Source: Acidobacteriota bacterium (GTDB lineage: Bacteria; Acidobacteriota; UBA890). From it: 23,484 nucleotides of DNA. A model generated the notes under the pieces. It did not search any database. It had not been told where the DNA came from and saw only the letters and a program-made list of their open reading frames with translations. The DNA lies in assembly GCA_030609765.1 (NCBI GenBank), contig JAUWTE010000003.1:1-23484 (forward strand), written 5' to 3'. This document shows positions 7,520 to 16,658 of this stretch, in pieces (within the stretch, counting starts at the first letter, position 1; the number at the start of each line of letters is the position of its first letter). Position numbers and translations under genes: made by a program.

Positions 7520-8818
7520 ATGCGAATCGTGATGATCGGAACCGGCTACGTCGGGCTGGTATCAGGGGCCTGTTTTTCGGAATTCGGCCTCACCGTTATT
7601 TGTGCCGACATCGACGAGGAGAAGATCTCCTCGCTCGGACATGGTGAGATTCCCTTCTACGAGCCCGGCTTGCGGGAAAAAGTCACGCGTGGCGTGGCCG
7701 ACGGGAGACTCTTCTTCACCACAGATGTCGGCGACGCGATTCGCAGCTCCGAGGTCGTATTCATCGCCGTGGGCACGCCCGCCAACCGCGACGGCACGCC
7801 AAACCTCGATGCCATCGATGCGGTCAGCCATGAGATCGGCCGTAATCTGAACGGCTACAAAGTGATCGTCACGAAAAGCACCGTGCCGCCACGCACCGGA
7901 GAGCGCATCCGCGCCATCGTCGAAGAGGAGGCGGGGGAGGATGCCTCGTTCGACATCGTCAGCAATCCGGAGTTTCTCCGCGAGGGGTCCGCGATCGAAG
8001 ATTTTCTCCGTCCCGATCGCATTGTGATCGGAGCCGAGTCCGAGAAGGCCGTGGAGCTCATGAAGCGGCTCTATGGTCCCCTGTACCTCATCGAAACGCC
8101 GTTCATCGTCACCGACGTCGCCACAGCCGAGATGATCAAGTATTCGTCGAACGCGTTTCTGGCCACGAAGATCTCGTTCATCAACGAGGTGGCCAACATC
8201 TGTGAGCTCGTTGGTGCCGACGTCCACGTTGTCGTCCGCGCCATGGGCCAGGATGGCCGAATCTCCTCGAAGTTCCTGCACCCGGGTCCCGGTTTCGGGG
8301 GCTCCTGTTTCCCCAAGGATGTGAGCGCGCTGGTGGCCTCGGCCGCGGCTGCCGGATACGAGTTCCAGATCGGTCGGGCCGTCACGAGCGTCAACCAGCG
8401 ACAGCGCGAGCTCATGGTCAAGAAAATCCGGTCCGCAGTTGGCGACTTACAGGGAAAGCGAATCGGTATTCTGGGCCTCTCGTTCAAGCCCAACACCGAT
8501 GATATGCGTGACAGCCCGTCGATCGAGATCCTGCGCGGATTGCAGGCTCAGGGCGCGATGGTGAAAGCCTACGACCCCGCGGCCATGGAGAACGCCAGGC
8601 GTATCCTCGAGGATGTCGAGTACTGTGAGGATTCGTACGAGGTCGCGGATGGCGCCGACGCGTTGGTGCTCATGACCGAATGGAATCAGTTCCGGAATCT
8701 CGACTTCGAGCGGCTCAAGAGCTCGATGCGGGCTCCGATCGTCATCGACTTACGAAACATCTACGATCCAGTCCGCATGCGCGAGATTGGATTCGAGTAC
8801 TACTCGGTGGGCCGGTAG
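7520..8818 (+). CDS. ugd: UDP-glucose 6-dehydrogenase
   Basis: This cytoplasmic enzyme oxidises UDP-glucose twice with NAD+ to give UDP-glucuronate, the donor or precursor for uronic-acid-containing polysaccharides. The 432-aa protein is complete. The N-terminal Rossmann motif is GTGYVGLVSGACFSEFG. VGTPANRDGTPNL, VTKSTVPPRTG and SNPEFLREGSA follow. The catalytic Cys263 sits in PGFGGSCFPKD, and the C-terminal UDP-binding domain has LGLSFKPNTDDMRDSPS and LMTEWNQF. Length and order match the TuaD/Ugd family. UDP-N-acetylmannosamine and GDP-mannose dehydrogenases are close relatives, but the overall pattern best fits UDP-glucose. It is the first gene of the glycan locus, and the next gene begins 79 bases later. 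Confidence 0.95.
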   Translation: MRIVMIGTGYVGLVSGACFSEFGLTVICADIDEEKISSLGHGEIPFYEPGLREKVTRGVADGRLFFTTDVGDAIRSSEVVFIAVGTPANRDGTPNLDAIDAVSHEIGRNLNGYKVIVTKSTVPPRTGERIRAIVEEEAGEDASFDIVSNPEFLREGSAIEDFLRPDRIVIGAESEKAVELMKRLYGPLYLIETPFIVTDVATAEMIKYSSNAFLATKISFINEVANICELVGADVHVVVRAMGQDGRISSKFLHPGPGFGGSCFPKDVSALVASAAAAGYEFQIGRAVTSVNQRQRELMVKKIRSAVGDLQGKRIGILGLSFKPNTDDMRDSPSIEILRGLQAQGAMVKAYDPAAMENARRILEDVEYCEDSYEVADGADALVLMTEWNQFRNLDFERLKSSMRAPIVIDLRNIYDPVRMREIGFEYYSVGR

Positions 8819-8897
8819 GCACGGTCGAGTCCAGCAGGGTACGGTTACCACGACTCGCATCTGAAAACGCAGGGCTCTTCGCACCCGCTGCGGAAGC

Positions 8898-10514
8898 GTG
8901 GTGAGAGACGCAAGTCAGAAGCCTGGGAAGGCCCCAGTGGATCCGAAAGAAGTCGCGCGGCGCCTCGAGAGAATCCGCAACACCGTGCAGCAGCAGCTCG
9001 CGGTGGACGAGCATGCCAGCCTCGGGCCCGACGTACCGCCTGAAACACCGCCTTCCCTGCGCCCCGGAGTCGGCCTAATTCTGTCCGGCGAGCCGAATCT
9101 CGCAAGCACTCCAGAGCTTGAAGAAGCCAACGCCCTGGTGCGCGTCAGCGCTCTCTCCATTCCTCCTTCCCGGGGGCCGGTTATTGGGCCTCTTCTCACC
9201 CTCCTGCGCCGACTCGCGAACCCTTTCGTCAAAGTCTTCATGGGGCACCACCTGGCGCATCAGGAAGCATTCAACGCTCACATCGTGCGGCACCTGAACG
9301 ATCTCGGCGCCCGCCTCGAGGGGCGGGTACGGGAGATGGAAGAGACTCTGATCGTCTGGTCGGCGAATCCCGGTGGGCTCGACGCTCGCATGCAAGCGGC
9401 TCTGGACGACTACGATTCCGCCTTGCGGCAACGGCACATGGTGCTGTTCAGCGCCCTCGACGAAGAGCTCACGGCGCTTCAGAACCTGGCGCGGGACTCC
9501 GCCTCACGGCATGCCGCTGATCTGGTGGAATTGAGCGTGAAGGTCGATGGGCGCTTCGATGAGAAGGACGAGGCGCTGGAGGCCCTGCATCAACAACTCA
9601 AGCGAGAGATCTCGAGTGCGCTGGATCGGCTGGAGAGTACGGCCGCGGAATTCCTGAACCTTCGGGCGGTGCTGCGGCAGGTGCGTGAGGAGGCCAGACA
9701 GGGGCTCGCGGCTGGGGCGACAGCATCCGAAGGTACAGAAGACGAGCGGGCAAAGGATCCTCCGGCCTGGGAAGGACTCGATGCCTGGCTCGGAGACCAA
9801 GACTACCGTGCCTTTCAGGCGAGTTTCCGCGGTGATCCTGAAGAGATCACCGACCGCATGCGGGCCCATCTCGCGTTGTTTGACGGGGACAGGGGACCGA
9901 TCGCCGACCTCGGATGCGGCCGCGGCGAATTCCTCGATCTGCTTGCAGAGGCCGGCCATAGAGCGATCGGTGTCGAGACCAACGCCGCCGATGTGAAGGA
10001 ATGTCTCGAGCGAGGACACGAAGCGGTTGTTGCGGATCTCTTCGATTGGCTCGAGCAGCAGGCGCCACAATCCCTGGGTGGTGTGTTTCTGGCCCAGGTC
10101 ATAGAGCACCTGGCGCCACCGCGGTGGCAGCGGCTCGTGGATCTGGCAGCGACACGACTCGAGCCAGGTGGTCGCCTGGTGGTAGAGACCATCAATCCCG
10201 AAAGCATCTATGCGATGTTGCGAGCCTATGTCGCCGACCCGACCCACGTGCGTCCCGTTCATCCGGGATTGCTCGAATTCCTGGTGCGCCGCGCCGGATT
10301 TCATCCAGTCCGGGTGAAGCTGCAAGCGCCAGTGCCCAAAGACGAGCGACCCGCAGACTTTCCGGTCGACTCCTTCGCCGACGATCCTTCACTGCAGCGC
10401 CTCGCCGGCGTCGTGCAGGAAGTTCTGAATCGCGTTGACCGTCTTTGCTTCGCTCCGCAGGAATATACCCTGTGGGCAGAAAGACCCGACAGCGGCAACG
10501 GAGACACGACCTGA
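8898..10514 (+). CDS. Coiled-coil protein with C-terminal SAM-dependent methyltransferase domain
   Basis: This 538-aa protein starts at GTG 8898 (a second GTG follows directly). Residues 1-75 are low-complexity and likely disordered. A stretch with IPPSRGPVIGPLLTLLRRL and FNAHIVRHLNDLGARLEGR follows (about 90-150), a segment that recurs in polysaccharide-cluster enzymes. Residues 150-270 are charged and heptad-like, probably coiled coil. The C-terminal class I methyltransferase begins with motif I DLGCGRGEF at 337-345, then IGVETN (acidic residue for the SAM ribose), FLAQVIEHLAPPRW and RLEPGGRLVVETINPES. The target is probably a sugar or lipid-linked glycan; this is inferred from the neighbours. 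The layout recalls WbdD-type chain-capping enzymes, in which a coiled coil measures chain length, but no kinase domain is seen here. Its stop overlaps the next start (TGATG). Confidence 0.85.
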   Translation: MVRDASQKPGKAPVDPKEVARRLERIRNTVQQQLAVDEHASLGPDVPPETPPSLRPGVGLILSGEPNLASTPELEEANALVRVSALSIPPSRGPVIGPLLTLLRRLANPFVKVFMGHHLAHQEAFNAHIVRHLNDLGARLEGRVREMEETLIVWSANPGGLDARMQAALDDYDSALRQRHMVLFSALDEELTALQNLARDSASRHAADLVELSVKVDGRFDEKDEALEALHQQLKREISSALDRLESTAAEFLNLRAVLRQVREEARQGLAAGATASEGTEDERAKDPPAWEGLDAWLGDQDYRAFQASFRGDPEEITDRMRAHLALFDGDRGPIADLGCGRGEFLDLLAEAGHRAIGVETNAADVKECLERGHEAVVADLFDWLEQQAPQSLGGVFLAQVIEHLAPPRWQRLVDLAATRLEPGGRLVVETINPESIYAMLRAYVADPTHVRPVHPGLLEFLVRRAGFHPVRVKLQAPVPKDERPADFPVDSFADDPSLQRLAGVVQEVLNRVDRLCFAPQEYTLWAERPDSGNGDTT

Positions 10515-11569
10515 TGGCGCGACACCGCATTTGTGTTGCCGCGCCACAAGTGCCTTTCCTGCGCGGTGGCGCCGAGTTGCACGCCGAGCTCCTCGTGCAG
10601 GCGCTGGCAGCACAGGGGCATGAGGTCGACATGGTGACCCTGCCCTACACCTGGACAGGCGACCGTTCCTCGCTGGAACAAGCGCTGGCTTGGCGCATGG
10701 TTGACCTCGCGGTTGAGGTCAATCGGGTGCCCACCGACCTGGTGATCGCGACCAAGTTCCCTTCCTATTTGGTCCGACACCCCAACAAGGTTGCCTGGAT
10801 CTTTCACCAGCAGCGCGAAGTCTACGACCTGCATGGTACGGCATTCGGCCCGTTCTCCCAGTCGGAGGAAGATCAGGGGCTGCGACAGGCGCTCGTTGAG
10901 ATGGACCTGCACGCGCTGGGCGAGGCGCGCGCCCTTTTTACCAACAGCGGCAACACCGCGGCGCGACTGAAACGCTACTGCGGCACGGATGCCCGTCCTC
11001 TCTACGCTCCGCCAAAGCTCTATGAGGACCTGCATCCCGGCCCGTACGGTGACTACCTTCTGTACGTCGGTCGATTGGATCGCATCAAGCGAATCGACCT
11101 GGCGATCGAGGCGCTTCATGAGACCAGAGCTCCCATCGAGTTTCGCGTTGCGGGGCGCGGTCCGCACCTCGCCGAGCTGCAGCAGCTAGCCCATGAGCTC
11201 GACCTGCAGGAACGCGTGAAGTTCCTCGGTTTTGTCAGTGACGAAGAGGTAGTCGACCTTTATGCGAACTGCTTCGGAGTGGTTCTTACTCCGCACGACG
11301 AGGATTACGGCTTCACCACTCTCGAAGCGTTCTTTGCGGGCAAGCCAGTGGTGACGACCGCGGACGCCGGCGGGGTACTGGAGTTCGTCGAAGACGAGGT
11401 GAATGGATTCGTCGAACCGCCGGAGCCTGCACAGCTCGCTGAACGCATGGACGCTCTGAACAGCGATCGCGGTCTTTGCGAGCGCCTCGGCACTGCCGGG
11501 CGGGAACTAGTGCGTGAAAAGGTAAGTTGGTCGATCGCCCTCGACGCGTTGACCGCCACACTGGACTAG
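10514..11569 (+). CDS. GT4 glycosyltransferase
   Basis: I take the ATG at 10514, overlapping the upstream stop (TGATG), which gives 351 aa beginning MARHRICVAAPQVPFLRGG. The frame is open 23 codons further but that part is Arg-rich and unlike the family. The N-terminal domain has the acceptor-side GGAELHAE loop and a VAWIFHQQREVYDLHGT stretch known from bacterial GT4 enzymes. The C-terminal domain has LLYVGRLDRIKRIDLAIEAL, FRVAGRGP, VKFLGFVSDEEV and the donor motif E-x7-E at Glu263/Glu271 (EDYGFTTLE). These are the marks of a retaining, nucleotide-sugar-dependent enzyme acting at the cytoplasmic face of the membrane. The sugar it transfers cannot be read from sequence. The following gene starts 4 bases after its stop. 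Confidence 0.93.
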   Translation: MARHRICVAAPQVPFLRGGAELHAELLVQALAAQGHEVDMVTLPYTWTGDRSSLEQALAWRMVDLAVEVNRVPTDLVIATKFPSYLVRHPNKVAWIFHQQREVYDLHGTAFGPFSQSEEDQGLRQALVEMDLHALGEARALFTNSGNTAARLKRYCGTDARPLYAPPKLYEDLHPGPYGDYLLYVGRLDRIKRIDLAIEALHETRAPIEFRVAGRGPHLAELQQLAHELDLQERVKFLGFVSDEEVVDLYANCFGVVLTPHDEDYGFTTLEAFFAGKPVVTTADAGGVLEFVEDEVNGFVEPPEPAQLAERMDALNSDRGLCERLGTAGRELVREKVSWSIALDALTATLD

Positions 11570-11573
11570 TCGA

Positions 11574-12938
11574 ATGCGCGTAGCTGTAGCCCTGCCTGGC
11601 CTGGAACGCGATTCATTACTCTGCCGCGGGTTGGAGACAACCCTGGCGACCCTGGCGGACACAGGTGTCGATCTCGAGGGCTTCGCCGAGCATGACCGCC
11701 TTGCTGAAACGCCGCCGAGCTTCCCGATATATCACTACCTCCGCATGCCGGAACGCCATTGCCACAAACCCTTCAACATCGCTCTCTACCCCGTCGGCCG
11801 CGACGCGACTCCGTACCAGGCTGCGGCATGGCTGATGAAACAGTTTCCGAGCGTCGTCTGGCTTTTCGATTCCGTGCTGCACCATCTCGCCCTGGGCGGA
11901 ATCGGCCTCATGGGCAGGTGGAGGAGCTATCGTGCCATCCTCGAGAGCGCCTACGGGGAAAGTGGCGCTGCGATTACCCAGACCGTGGCTCGGAACTGGG
12001 GTACCAACAGCGTGTTTGGTCGATATGACCTCGTCGCGGAGTTGACTCGCGGCCAGAGCGCTGTGCTCGCCTCCTGGCCCGCGCTTGCCCACAGGCTGAA
12101 GCGGCGGATGCCCGGCCGAGACATCTCCGTGGTGTCACTGCCGCTCGTCGAGGACGCGGCGGATTGGCAGGCTGGCGGCGCGCCTGGTGAGCCGGGCTCA
12201 AAGGTCGTGGTTGTTTCATTGAGCTCGTCGAACCCGGCAGCCACCGTAGCCGCTGCCGCCGCGGTGCTCGGAACCGACCGCGCGGCAGACGTCACCTTCT
12301 GCACCAGCACATTCGCATACGCCAACGGTGCCAGAGATTCTGCCCGGCGCCAGGGGATTCACGATCAAGTCGACTGGATCCTCGATCCGGGTCAAGAGCA
12401 ACTGTCCCAGATCACACGTCGTGCCAACGTACTGATCTGGTTGGATCAAGATCTGCGAGCCGATGGGCGGGCCCTGCTCCTGCACGGTTTGGCCGGCGGC
12501 AAGATCACGCTCGTTCCGCGCGTCGAGCTCTACGGAGATATCCCGGAAGGCGTCGTGGCGAAGGTCGACACCGGGCACTCCCTGGGTCCCGAGATCTCCG
12601 CTTTCATTGAACTCCTGTCGTCCAATGTCACCCTCCGCCGCGGCATGCAGGAGGCAGCAATGGACTTCGGCAAGAGCGTTCCGAGCGTCGAGGTGGTCGC
12701 TGCCGAGCTGCGAGAAATTCTGGGAGCAGCGGTGAAGCCCCCGGGGCTGACGATGTCTCGTCTCTCGGAGCCCGTCTGGCGCGCGCTCGATCGGGACCTT
12801 GCCGCCCACATCCTTCCAACGGGCGCCACAGTAAGGACGCAACGCCTGCTGAGCGAGACGATCCGAAACCTGGCGGGGCGCCAGTCGCAAGACCTGCATG
12901 AAGGAGAGGATCAGAGCGAAGGAGCGAAGCTCGAGTGA
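11574..12938 (+). CDS. Divergent GT-B-like protein of unknown activity
   Basis: This 454-aa protein starts MRVAVALPGLERDSLL. The N-terminal half keeps the pattern NIALYPVGRDATPYQAAAW then VVWLFDSVLHHLAL. That parallels NVYQVGNN/LLVLHDAVVHPS in the protein at 6049-7251, so the two may be distant relatives. The second half has a Rossmann-like rhythm (KVVVVSLSSSNPAATVAAAA, VDWILDPGQEQLSQITRRAN). It ends with a segment around LRADGRALLLHGLAGGKITL, where GT4 enzymes bind the donor phosphate, but E-x7-E is absent. About 70 further C-terminal residues are hydrophilic. It may be an active enzyme of a diverged subgroup or a non-catalytic partner. Its last codons overlap the next gene (GTGA). The assignment rests on pattern, not on a confirmed family match. 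Confidence 0.7.
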   Translation: MRVAVALPGLERDSLLCRGLETTLATLADTGVDLEGFAEHDRLAETPPSFPIYHYLRMPERHCHKPFNIALYPVGRDATPYQAAAWLMKQFPSVVWLFDSVLHHLALGGIGLMGRWRSYRAILESAYGESGAAITQTVARNWGTNSVFGRYDLVAELTRGQSAVLASWPALAHRLKRRMPGRDISVVSLPLVEDAADWQAGGAPGEPGSKVVVVSLSSSNPAATVAAAAAVLGTDRAADVTFCTSTFAYANGARDSARRQGIHDQVDWILDPGQEQLSQITRRANVLIWLDQDLRADGRALLLHGLAGGKITLVPRVELYGDIPEGVVAKVDTGHSLGPEISAFIELLSSNVTLRRGMQEAAMDFGKSVPSVEVVAAELREILGAAVKPPGLTMSRLSEPVWRALDRDLAAHILPTGATVRTQRLLSETIRNLAGRQSQDLHEGEDQSEGAKLE

Positions 12939-15598
12939 GCTGGCACCTGGGCATACTCGCTATCTTGCTTTTCGTCCCAGGGTTTGTCGCCTTCGAGCTC
13001 GCGCGGAGCTTCGGGCTAGAAGCTCTGTCACTGCCGTCCGCTGAGAGATTTTTCGTCCGCGTAGCGCTGTCCTTCGTGATCACCTCTTGGGTGAGCCTGG
13101 TCCTCGCCCAGGCCGGCCTATTCAACGGAGCGTCGTTCCTGGTTGTTGCCATCCTCCTTGTTGCGGCCGCCGTGTACCTTTGGTGGCGTCGGCGAGCACG
13201 GGGAGCGGCAAAGCAGTCGGTCGGAATGCCGTCCGGCGCCACGGTACTGATCGTTTTTCTCATCGTGGCTCTGGGAGCCCTGTCCTTCTTGCCCGCCTTC
13301 GAGCAGACCATCGGAGCTCGCGACCCCACGACCTACGTCCTCTGGGGAATCCACCTCGCCCGGCAGGGCGCCATCGTTGCCTACGATCCCCTGGTCGCGG
13401 GCCTTCAGCCCAACGAGGTGGACATGTTCTTCGGTCCGGGCCATCTGGCCACCAGGGCCCACTATGGCTCCCGATTCCTGGGGTTCTATCTCATCGACCC
13501 ATCCACCGGGCGGGTCGAGGCCCAGGGACTTCCGCTATACCCGACACTGATAGGGCATGGGTATCTCGCAAACGGGGTGCCGGGCGCGCTCATGACGACT
13601 CCGCTGCTGGCGATCTTCGCCTGTATCGCCGCCTTCTATCTCGGTCTCCGTACGTGGGGGACCGCAGTGGGCACGATCGCTGCCCTCTGGCTCGTGCTTG
13701 CGCCTCCTCAGGTCTGGTTCGCTCGTTACGCAAACGCGGAGATTCTCGGCCAGGCGCTGGTGCTCGTCGGTCTCTACGCACTCGTCCAGTTCCGCCGAAA
13801 TCGGCACCCGGTCTTCGGCCTGATGGCGGCGATAGCCCTGGGTCTGACCTGGCTGACTGTGGCCTGGCTTGCTCTGCTGGCGGTGCCTCTCTACGGATTG
13901 TTGGCGATCGACCTGGTGCGCGGCCGGGTAGGTCGCTCCGACTGGCTATGGTTCTGGCTACCGCTCAGCCTGCTCGGTCTGCACGCCGGTCTGCACAGCT
14001 TGTTCTTCGCCTGGGCTTACATCTTCGACCTCCGCCGCGTGGTTGGATTGACCCACCGCCCCGGCCTCCTCGTTCTCGCGTGCTTGGTGGCCAGCTCGGC
14101 TCTTCTCGGGTTCTGGATGTGGGGTCGGCGGGGCGCGCGAGCGGCTCGAGCGCCGGTTGACTCGACGGGCCAGCGGCCGGTCGGCGCACGGACGCGAAGT
14201 ACGCCGATTGCCGTGAGCGCCTCAGACGGCGCGAAGGCGGTGCGCTGGCTGATCGCGGCGAGCCTTGTCCTTTTGGCTGTCTATGGCTACTGGATCCGAC
14301 CGGCACGCTACCCCTACTGGCATGGGCTTTCAGCCTGGAACCTCGCGCTGGCGATTACGGCTGTTGCATATTTCTTGGCCGTGGTCGGAGCTATTCTCAT
14401 GCTCGCCTCGCCGCGGCAACTATCCCGGGGAGGCATCATTCTCCTGATTCTCGTCGGCGCCGGGCTTCCGGTGCTGATCAATCCGCGGATCTACCCCCAT
14501 AACATGTGGGCACTGCGGCGCTTCCTTCCGGTCGTCATCCCTCTGTTCCTCTCGGTGGGGGCGTACGGGCTGTGGAGGCTGTCGAACCTGCTCGGTGGGA
14601 GCGCCGGGCAGGAAGCGGATGGACGAGGGCAGGGCGGAGAAGCTCGATCGAAAGGCGTCCCGCGCTGGCGCCCAACGATCGCGGCAGCCGCAGGAATAGC
14701 GGTTGCTGTTGCGCTAGCGTTGGGGCTGGCAACGCGGGCAACCCCCTACCGTCAGGCGGAGGACTACCGAGGCGCCCAGGCAATCGTCGACGCCATCGCG
14801 GACAGCGTCGAGCCCGATGCGCTCCTGATCTTCGAGGCCCGCTCCGGCTGGCGGCTTCTGGATCTCGCTCCCGGCCTCGCCTACACGAAAGGCTTCGACG
14901 TGTTGTCTGTTTACTATGAAGAAGCGGATCTCGCTTCGCTCGGGAGCTTCTTTCTGAGGCAAGCCCAAATGGGTCGCCCCGTCTACTTCTTCACTCAGGG
15001 GTTCAACTACTACTTCGCCTCGCCTGGCGCGATACCGCACCGCAAGTGGTCTCTCTGGCTGGAGGAACTAGAGGAAGTGCAGCGCCGCCTCCCGTATCAG
15101 ATCCTCGGGTCCAGGATTCCCTTCGCGAGCTATAGACTAGAGATCGGGCAAAGAAATGATGTCGTTGACGCAGGCCTCGACATCGGTAGCTGGGACGATA
15201 TCTACGTAGGAGAAATGCTACCCCCAGAGACTGACTGGAGACGCTCCGTGCGTTGGACGAAGGGAACGGCTTTCGTTTGGTTGCCAGGACTCGGAAGCGA
15301 CGCCACTCATGTCGAGCTTCGCATGCATTCACCGGAGATCCCGTCACAACCTGGGCGCAGCTTGCGGCTGATACTCGACGATGTTGTGCTCGGCGAGGTG
15401 GTCCTGGACCCGCTCTCCTGGGAGACTTACTCTTTCGAAATCCCATCCGAATGGCGACCGCAGGAAGGCGAAGTGCCGAGATTGACACTATCAACCACTC
15501 CGTTCCGGCCGGCGGATGAATTTGTCGGCAGCGCGGACCGGAGGCAGCTCGGTGTACGACTCGACTGGGTCCGCTGGCGGACAGGTGAATCTGAATGA
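12935..15598 (+). CDS. Large GT-C-like membrane glycosyltransferase with soluble C-terminal domain
   Basis: The GTG at 12935 overlaps the previous stop. The 887-aa product starts with a membrane helix (LGILAILLFVPGFVAFELA). I estimate about a dozen hydrophobic segments up to roughly residue 605. The first large loop has GARDPTTYVLWGIHLAR (Asp130-Pro131), the place where GT-C enzymes carry their Asp-containing catalytic motif; such enzymes use polyprenyl-phosphate sugars outside the membrane. Two cytosolic-looking Arg/Gly/Ala-rich insertions occur near 399-430 and 553-580. From about 606 the protein is soluble and would be periplasmic. Its final 130 residues look like a beta-sandwich ending in RRQLGVRLDWVRW. 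Candidate donor: the product of the adjacent GT2 gene, which overlaps its stop by 4 bases. GT-C membership is inferred from topology and the DP motif. Confidence 0.75.
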   Translation: MSWHLGILAILLFVPGFVAFELARSFGLEALSLPSAERFFVRVALSFVITSWVSLVLAQAGLFNGASFLVVAILLVAAAVYLWWRRRARGAAKQSVGMPSGATVLIVFLIVALGALSFLPAFEQTIGARDPTTYVLWGIHLARQGAIVAYDPLVAGLQPNEVDMFFGPGHLATRAHYGSRFLGFYLIDPSTGRVEAQGLPLYPTLIGHGYLANGVPGALMTTPLLAIFACIAAFYLGLRTWGTAVGTIAALWLVLAPPQVWFARYANAEILGQALVLVGLYALVQFRRNRHPVFGLMAAIALGLTWLTVAWLALLAVPLYGLLAIDLVRGRVGRSDWLWFWLPLSLLGLHAGLHSLFFAWAYIFDLRRVVGLTHRPGLLVLACLVASSALLGFWMWGRRGARAARAPVDSTGQRPVGARTRSTPIAVSASDGAKAVRWLIAASLVLLAVYGYWIRPARYPYWHGLSAWNLALAITAVAYFLAVVGAILMLASPRQLSRGGIILLILVGAGLPVLINPRIYPHNMWALRRFLPVVIPLFLSVGAYGLWRLSNLLGGSAGQEADGRGQGGEARSKGVPRWRPTIAAAAGIAVAVALALGLATRATPYRQAEDYRGAQAIVDAIADSVEPDALLIFEARSGWRLLDLAPGLAYTKGFDVLSVYYEEADLASLGSFFLRQAQMGRPVYFFTQGFNYYFASPGAIPHRKWSLWLEELEEVQRRLPYQILGSRIPFASYRLEIGQRNDVVDAGLDIGSWDDIYVGEMLPPETDWRRSVRWTKGTAFVWLPGLGSDATHVELRMHSPEIPSQPGRSLRLILDDVVLGEVVLDPLSWETYSFEIPSEWRPQEGEVPRLTLSTTPFRPADEFVGSADRRQLGVRLDWVRWRTGESE

Positions 15599-16632
15599 AG
15601 CTCGTCATCCAAATCCCATGCCATAACGAGGCCGAACATCTGCCCGCGACGCTCGCTGCGATACCGCAGCAGATCGAGGGGGTGGAGACCATCGAGGTGT
15701 TGGTCATCGATGATGGCAGCACCGACCGCACCGTGGAGGTCGCCCACCAGCACGGTGTGGTGCACGTTTTGCGCTTCGCCCGGCGGCGCGGGTTGGCCCA
15801 CGCGTTCCGTGCCGGGCTCGATGCAGCCCTCCGTTTGGGAGCCGACGTCATCGTCAACACCGATGGTGACAATCAGTACGAAGGGGCGGACATCCCTCAT
15901 CTGGTCGCCCCGATTCTTGCTTGCGAAGCCGACATCGTCATTGGGGATCGGGACCCCGGGGCGCTTCTGCATTTCTCCTGGGCGAAGCGTAAGTTCCAGC
16001 GCCTGGGATCCTGGTTCATGCGGCGGTTATCGGGTACGAGCGTCGCCGATGCAACGAGCGGGTTCCGCGCCTACAGCCGTGAAGCCGCGACGCGCCTGAA
16101 CGTGGTTACCGATTTTACCTATACGCTCGAAACGCTGATCCAGGCCGGCAAACTGCGTCTCGCTTTGGTCGACGTCCCGGTGCGCACCCATCCAACGAAA
16201 CGGACCTCGCGCCTGGCGCCCACCATGTTCCATTACCTCGCACAAGCGGGAACCGCGATGGCCAGGGCGTATACGCTGTACGAGCCTCTGAAGATCTTCA
16301 GCGCTCTCGGCCTCGTCTTGTCCTCGGCCGGGGTCGCTCTCGGAGTGAGGTTTCTCTACTTCTTCTGGTTCGTAGATGGTGGTAGGGGGCATATCCAGTC
16401 GCTGATCCTCGCCGCGATCCTGGCGATCGTGGGATTTCAGGTCCTGTGCCTGGCTGTGCTGGCGGACCTTCTGGCCGGCAATAGGAAGCTCGTCGAAGAG
16501 GCCTTGTACCGGCTGCGCAGGCTCGAGCAAGGCTCAGCAGGATCGGAATTCAAGACGGACCGCTTCAGAAAAGCGGAAATCGAAACAGTCGCGCCCTCTG
16601 GTGGGCCGGATCAGCGAAGCGCCGGCTCGTGA
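15595..16632 (+). CDS. GT2 glycosyltransferase, polyprenyl-phosphate-sugar synthase type, membrane anchored
   Basis: This 345-aa protein resembles the dolichol/polyprenyl-phosphate mannose or glucose synthase group (DPM1/GtrB-like). That group moves a sugar from a nucleotide donor to a polyprenyl phosphate on the cytoplasmic face. The GT-A domain has IQIPCHNEAEHLPATL, VIDDGSTDRT, the metal-binding TDGDNQY (Asp90, Asp92) and ATSGFRAYSR. Two hydrophobic helices follow at about residues 235-260 and 265-300, with the usual LLAGNRKLVEEALYRLRRLE tail. The last 35 residues are charged and poorly conserved-looking. ATG overlaps the stop of the GT-C-like gene (ATGA), so the two are probably partners. 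The sugar is unknown. Confidence 0.9.
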   Translation: MKLVIQIPCHNEAEHLPATLAAIPQQIEGVETIEVLVIDDGSTDRTVEVAHQHGVVHVLRFARRRGLAHAFRAGLDAALRLGADVIVNTDGDNQYEGADIPHLVAPILACEADIVIGDRDPGALLHFSWAKRKFQRLGSWFMRRLSGTSVADATSGFRAYSREAATRLNVVTDFTYTLETLIQAGKLRLALVDVPVRTHPTKRTSRLAPTMFHYLAQAGTAMARAYTLYEPLKIFSALGLVLSSAGVALGVRFLYFFWFVDGGRGHIQSLILAAILAIVGFQVLCLAVLADLLAGNRKLVEEALYRLRRLEQGSAGSEFKTDRFRKAEIETVAPSGGPDQRSAGS

Positions 16633-16658
16633 GCTGAAGAGAAAAGCGGAATCGAATC

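Noticed and set aside
9504..10325. A 273-codon minus-strand frame inside the methyltransferase gene
   Set aside because: It mirrors the conserved SAM-binding region on the plus strand and shows no independent features or ribosome site.
12216..12899. A 227-codon minus-strand frame opposite the divergent GT-B-like gene
   Set aside because: The plus-strand frame is the one coupled to both neighbours (4-base gap upstream, GTGA overlap downstream). The antisense frame has no coupling and no motif.
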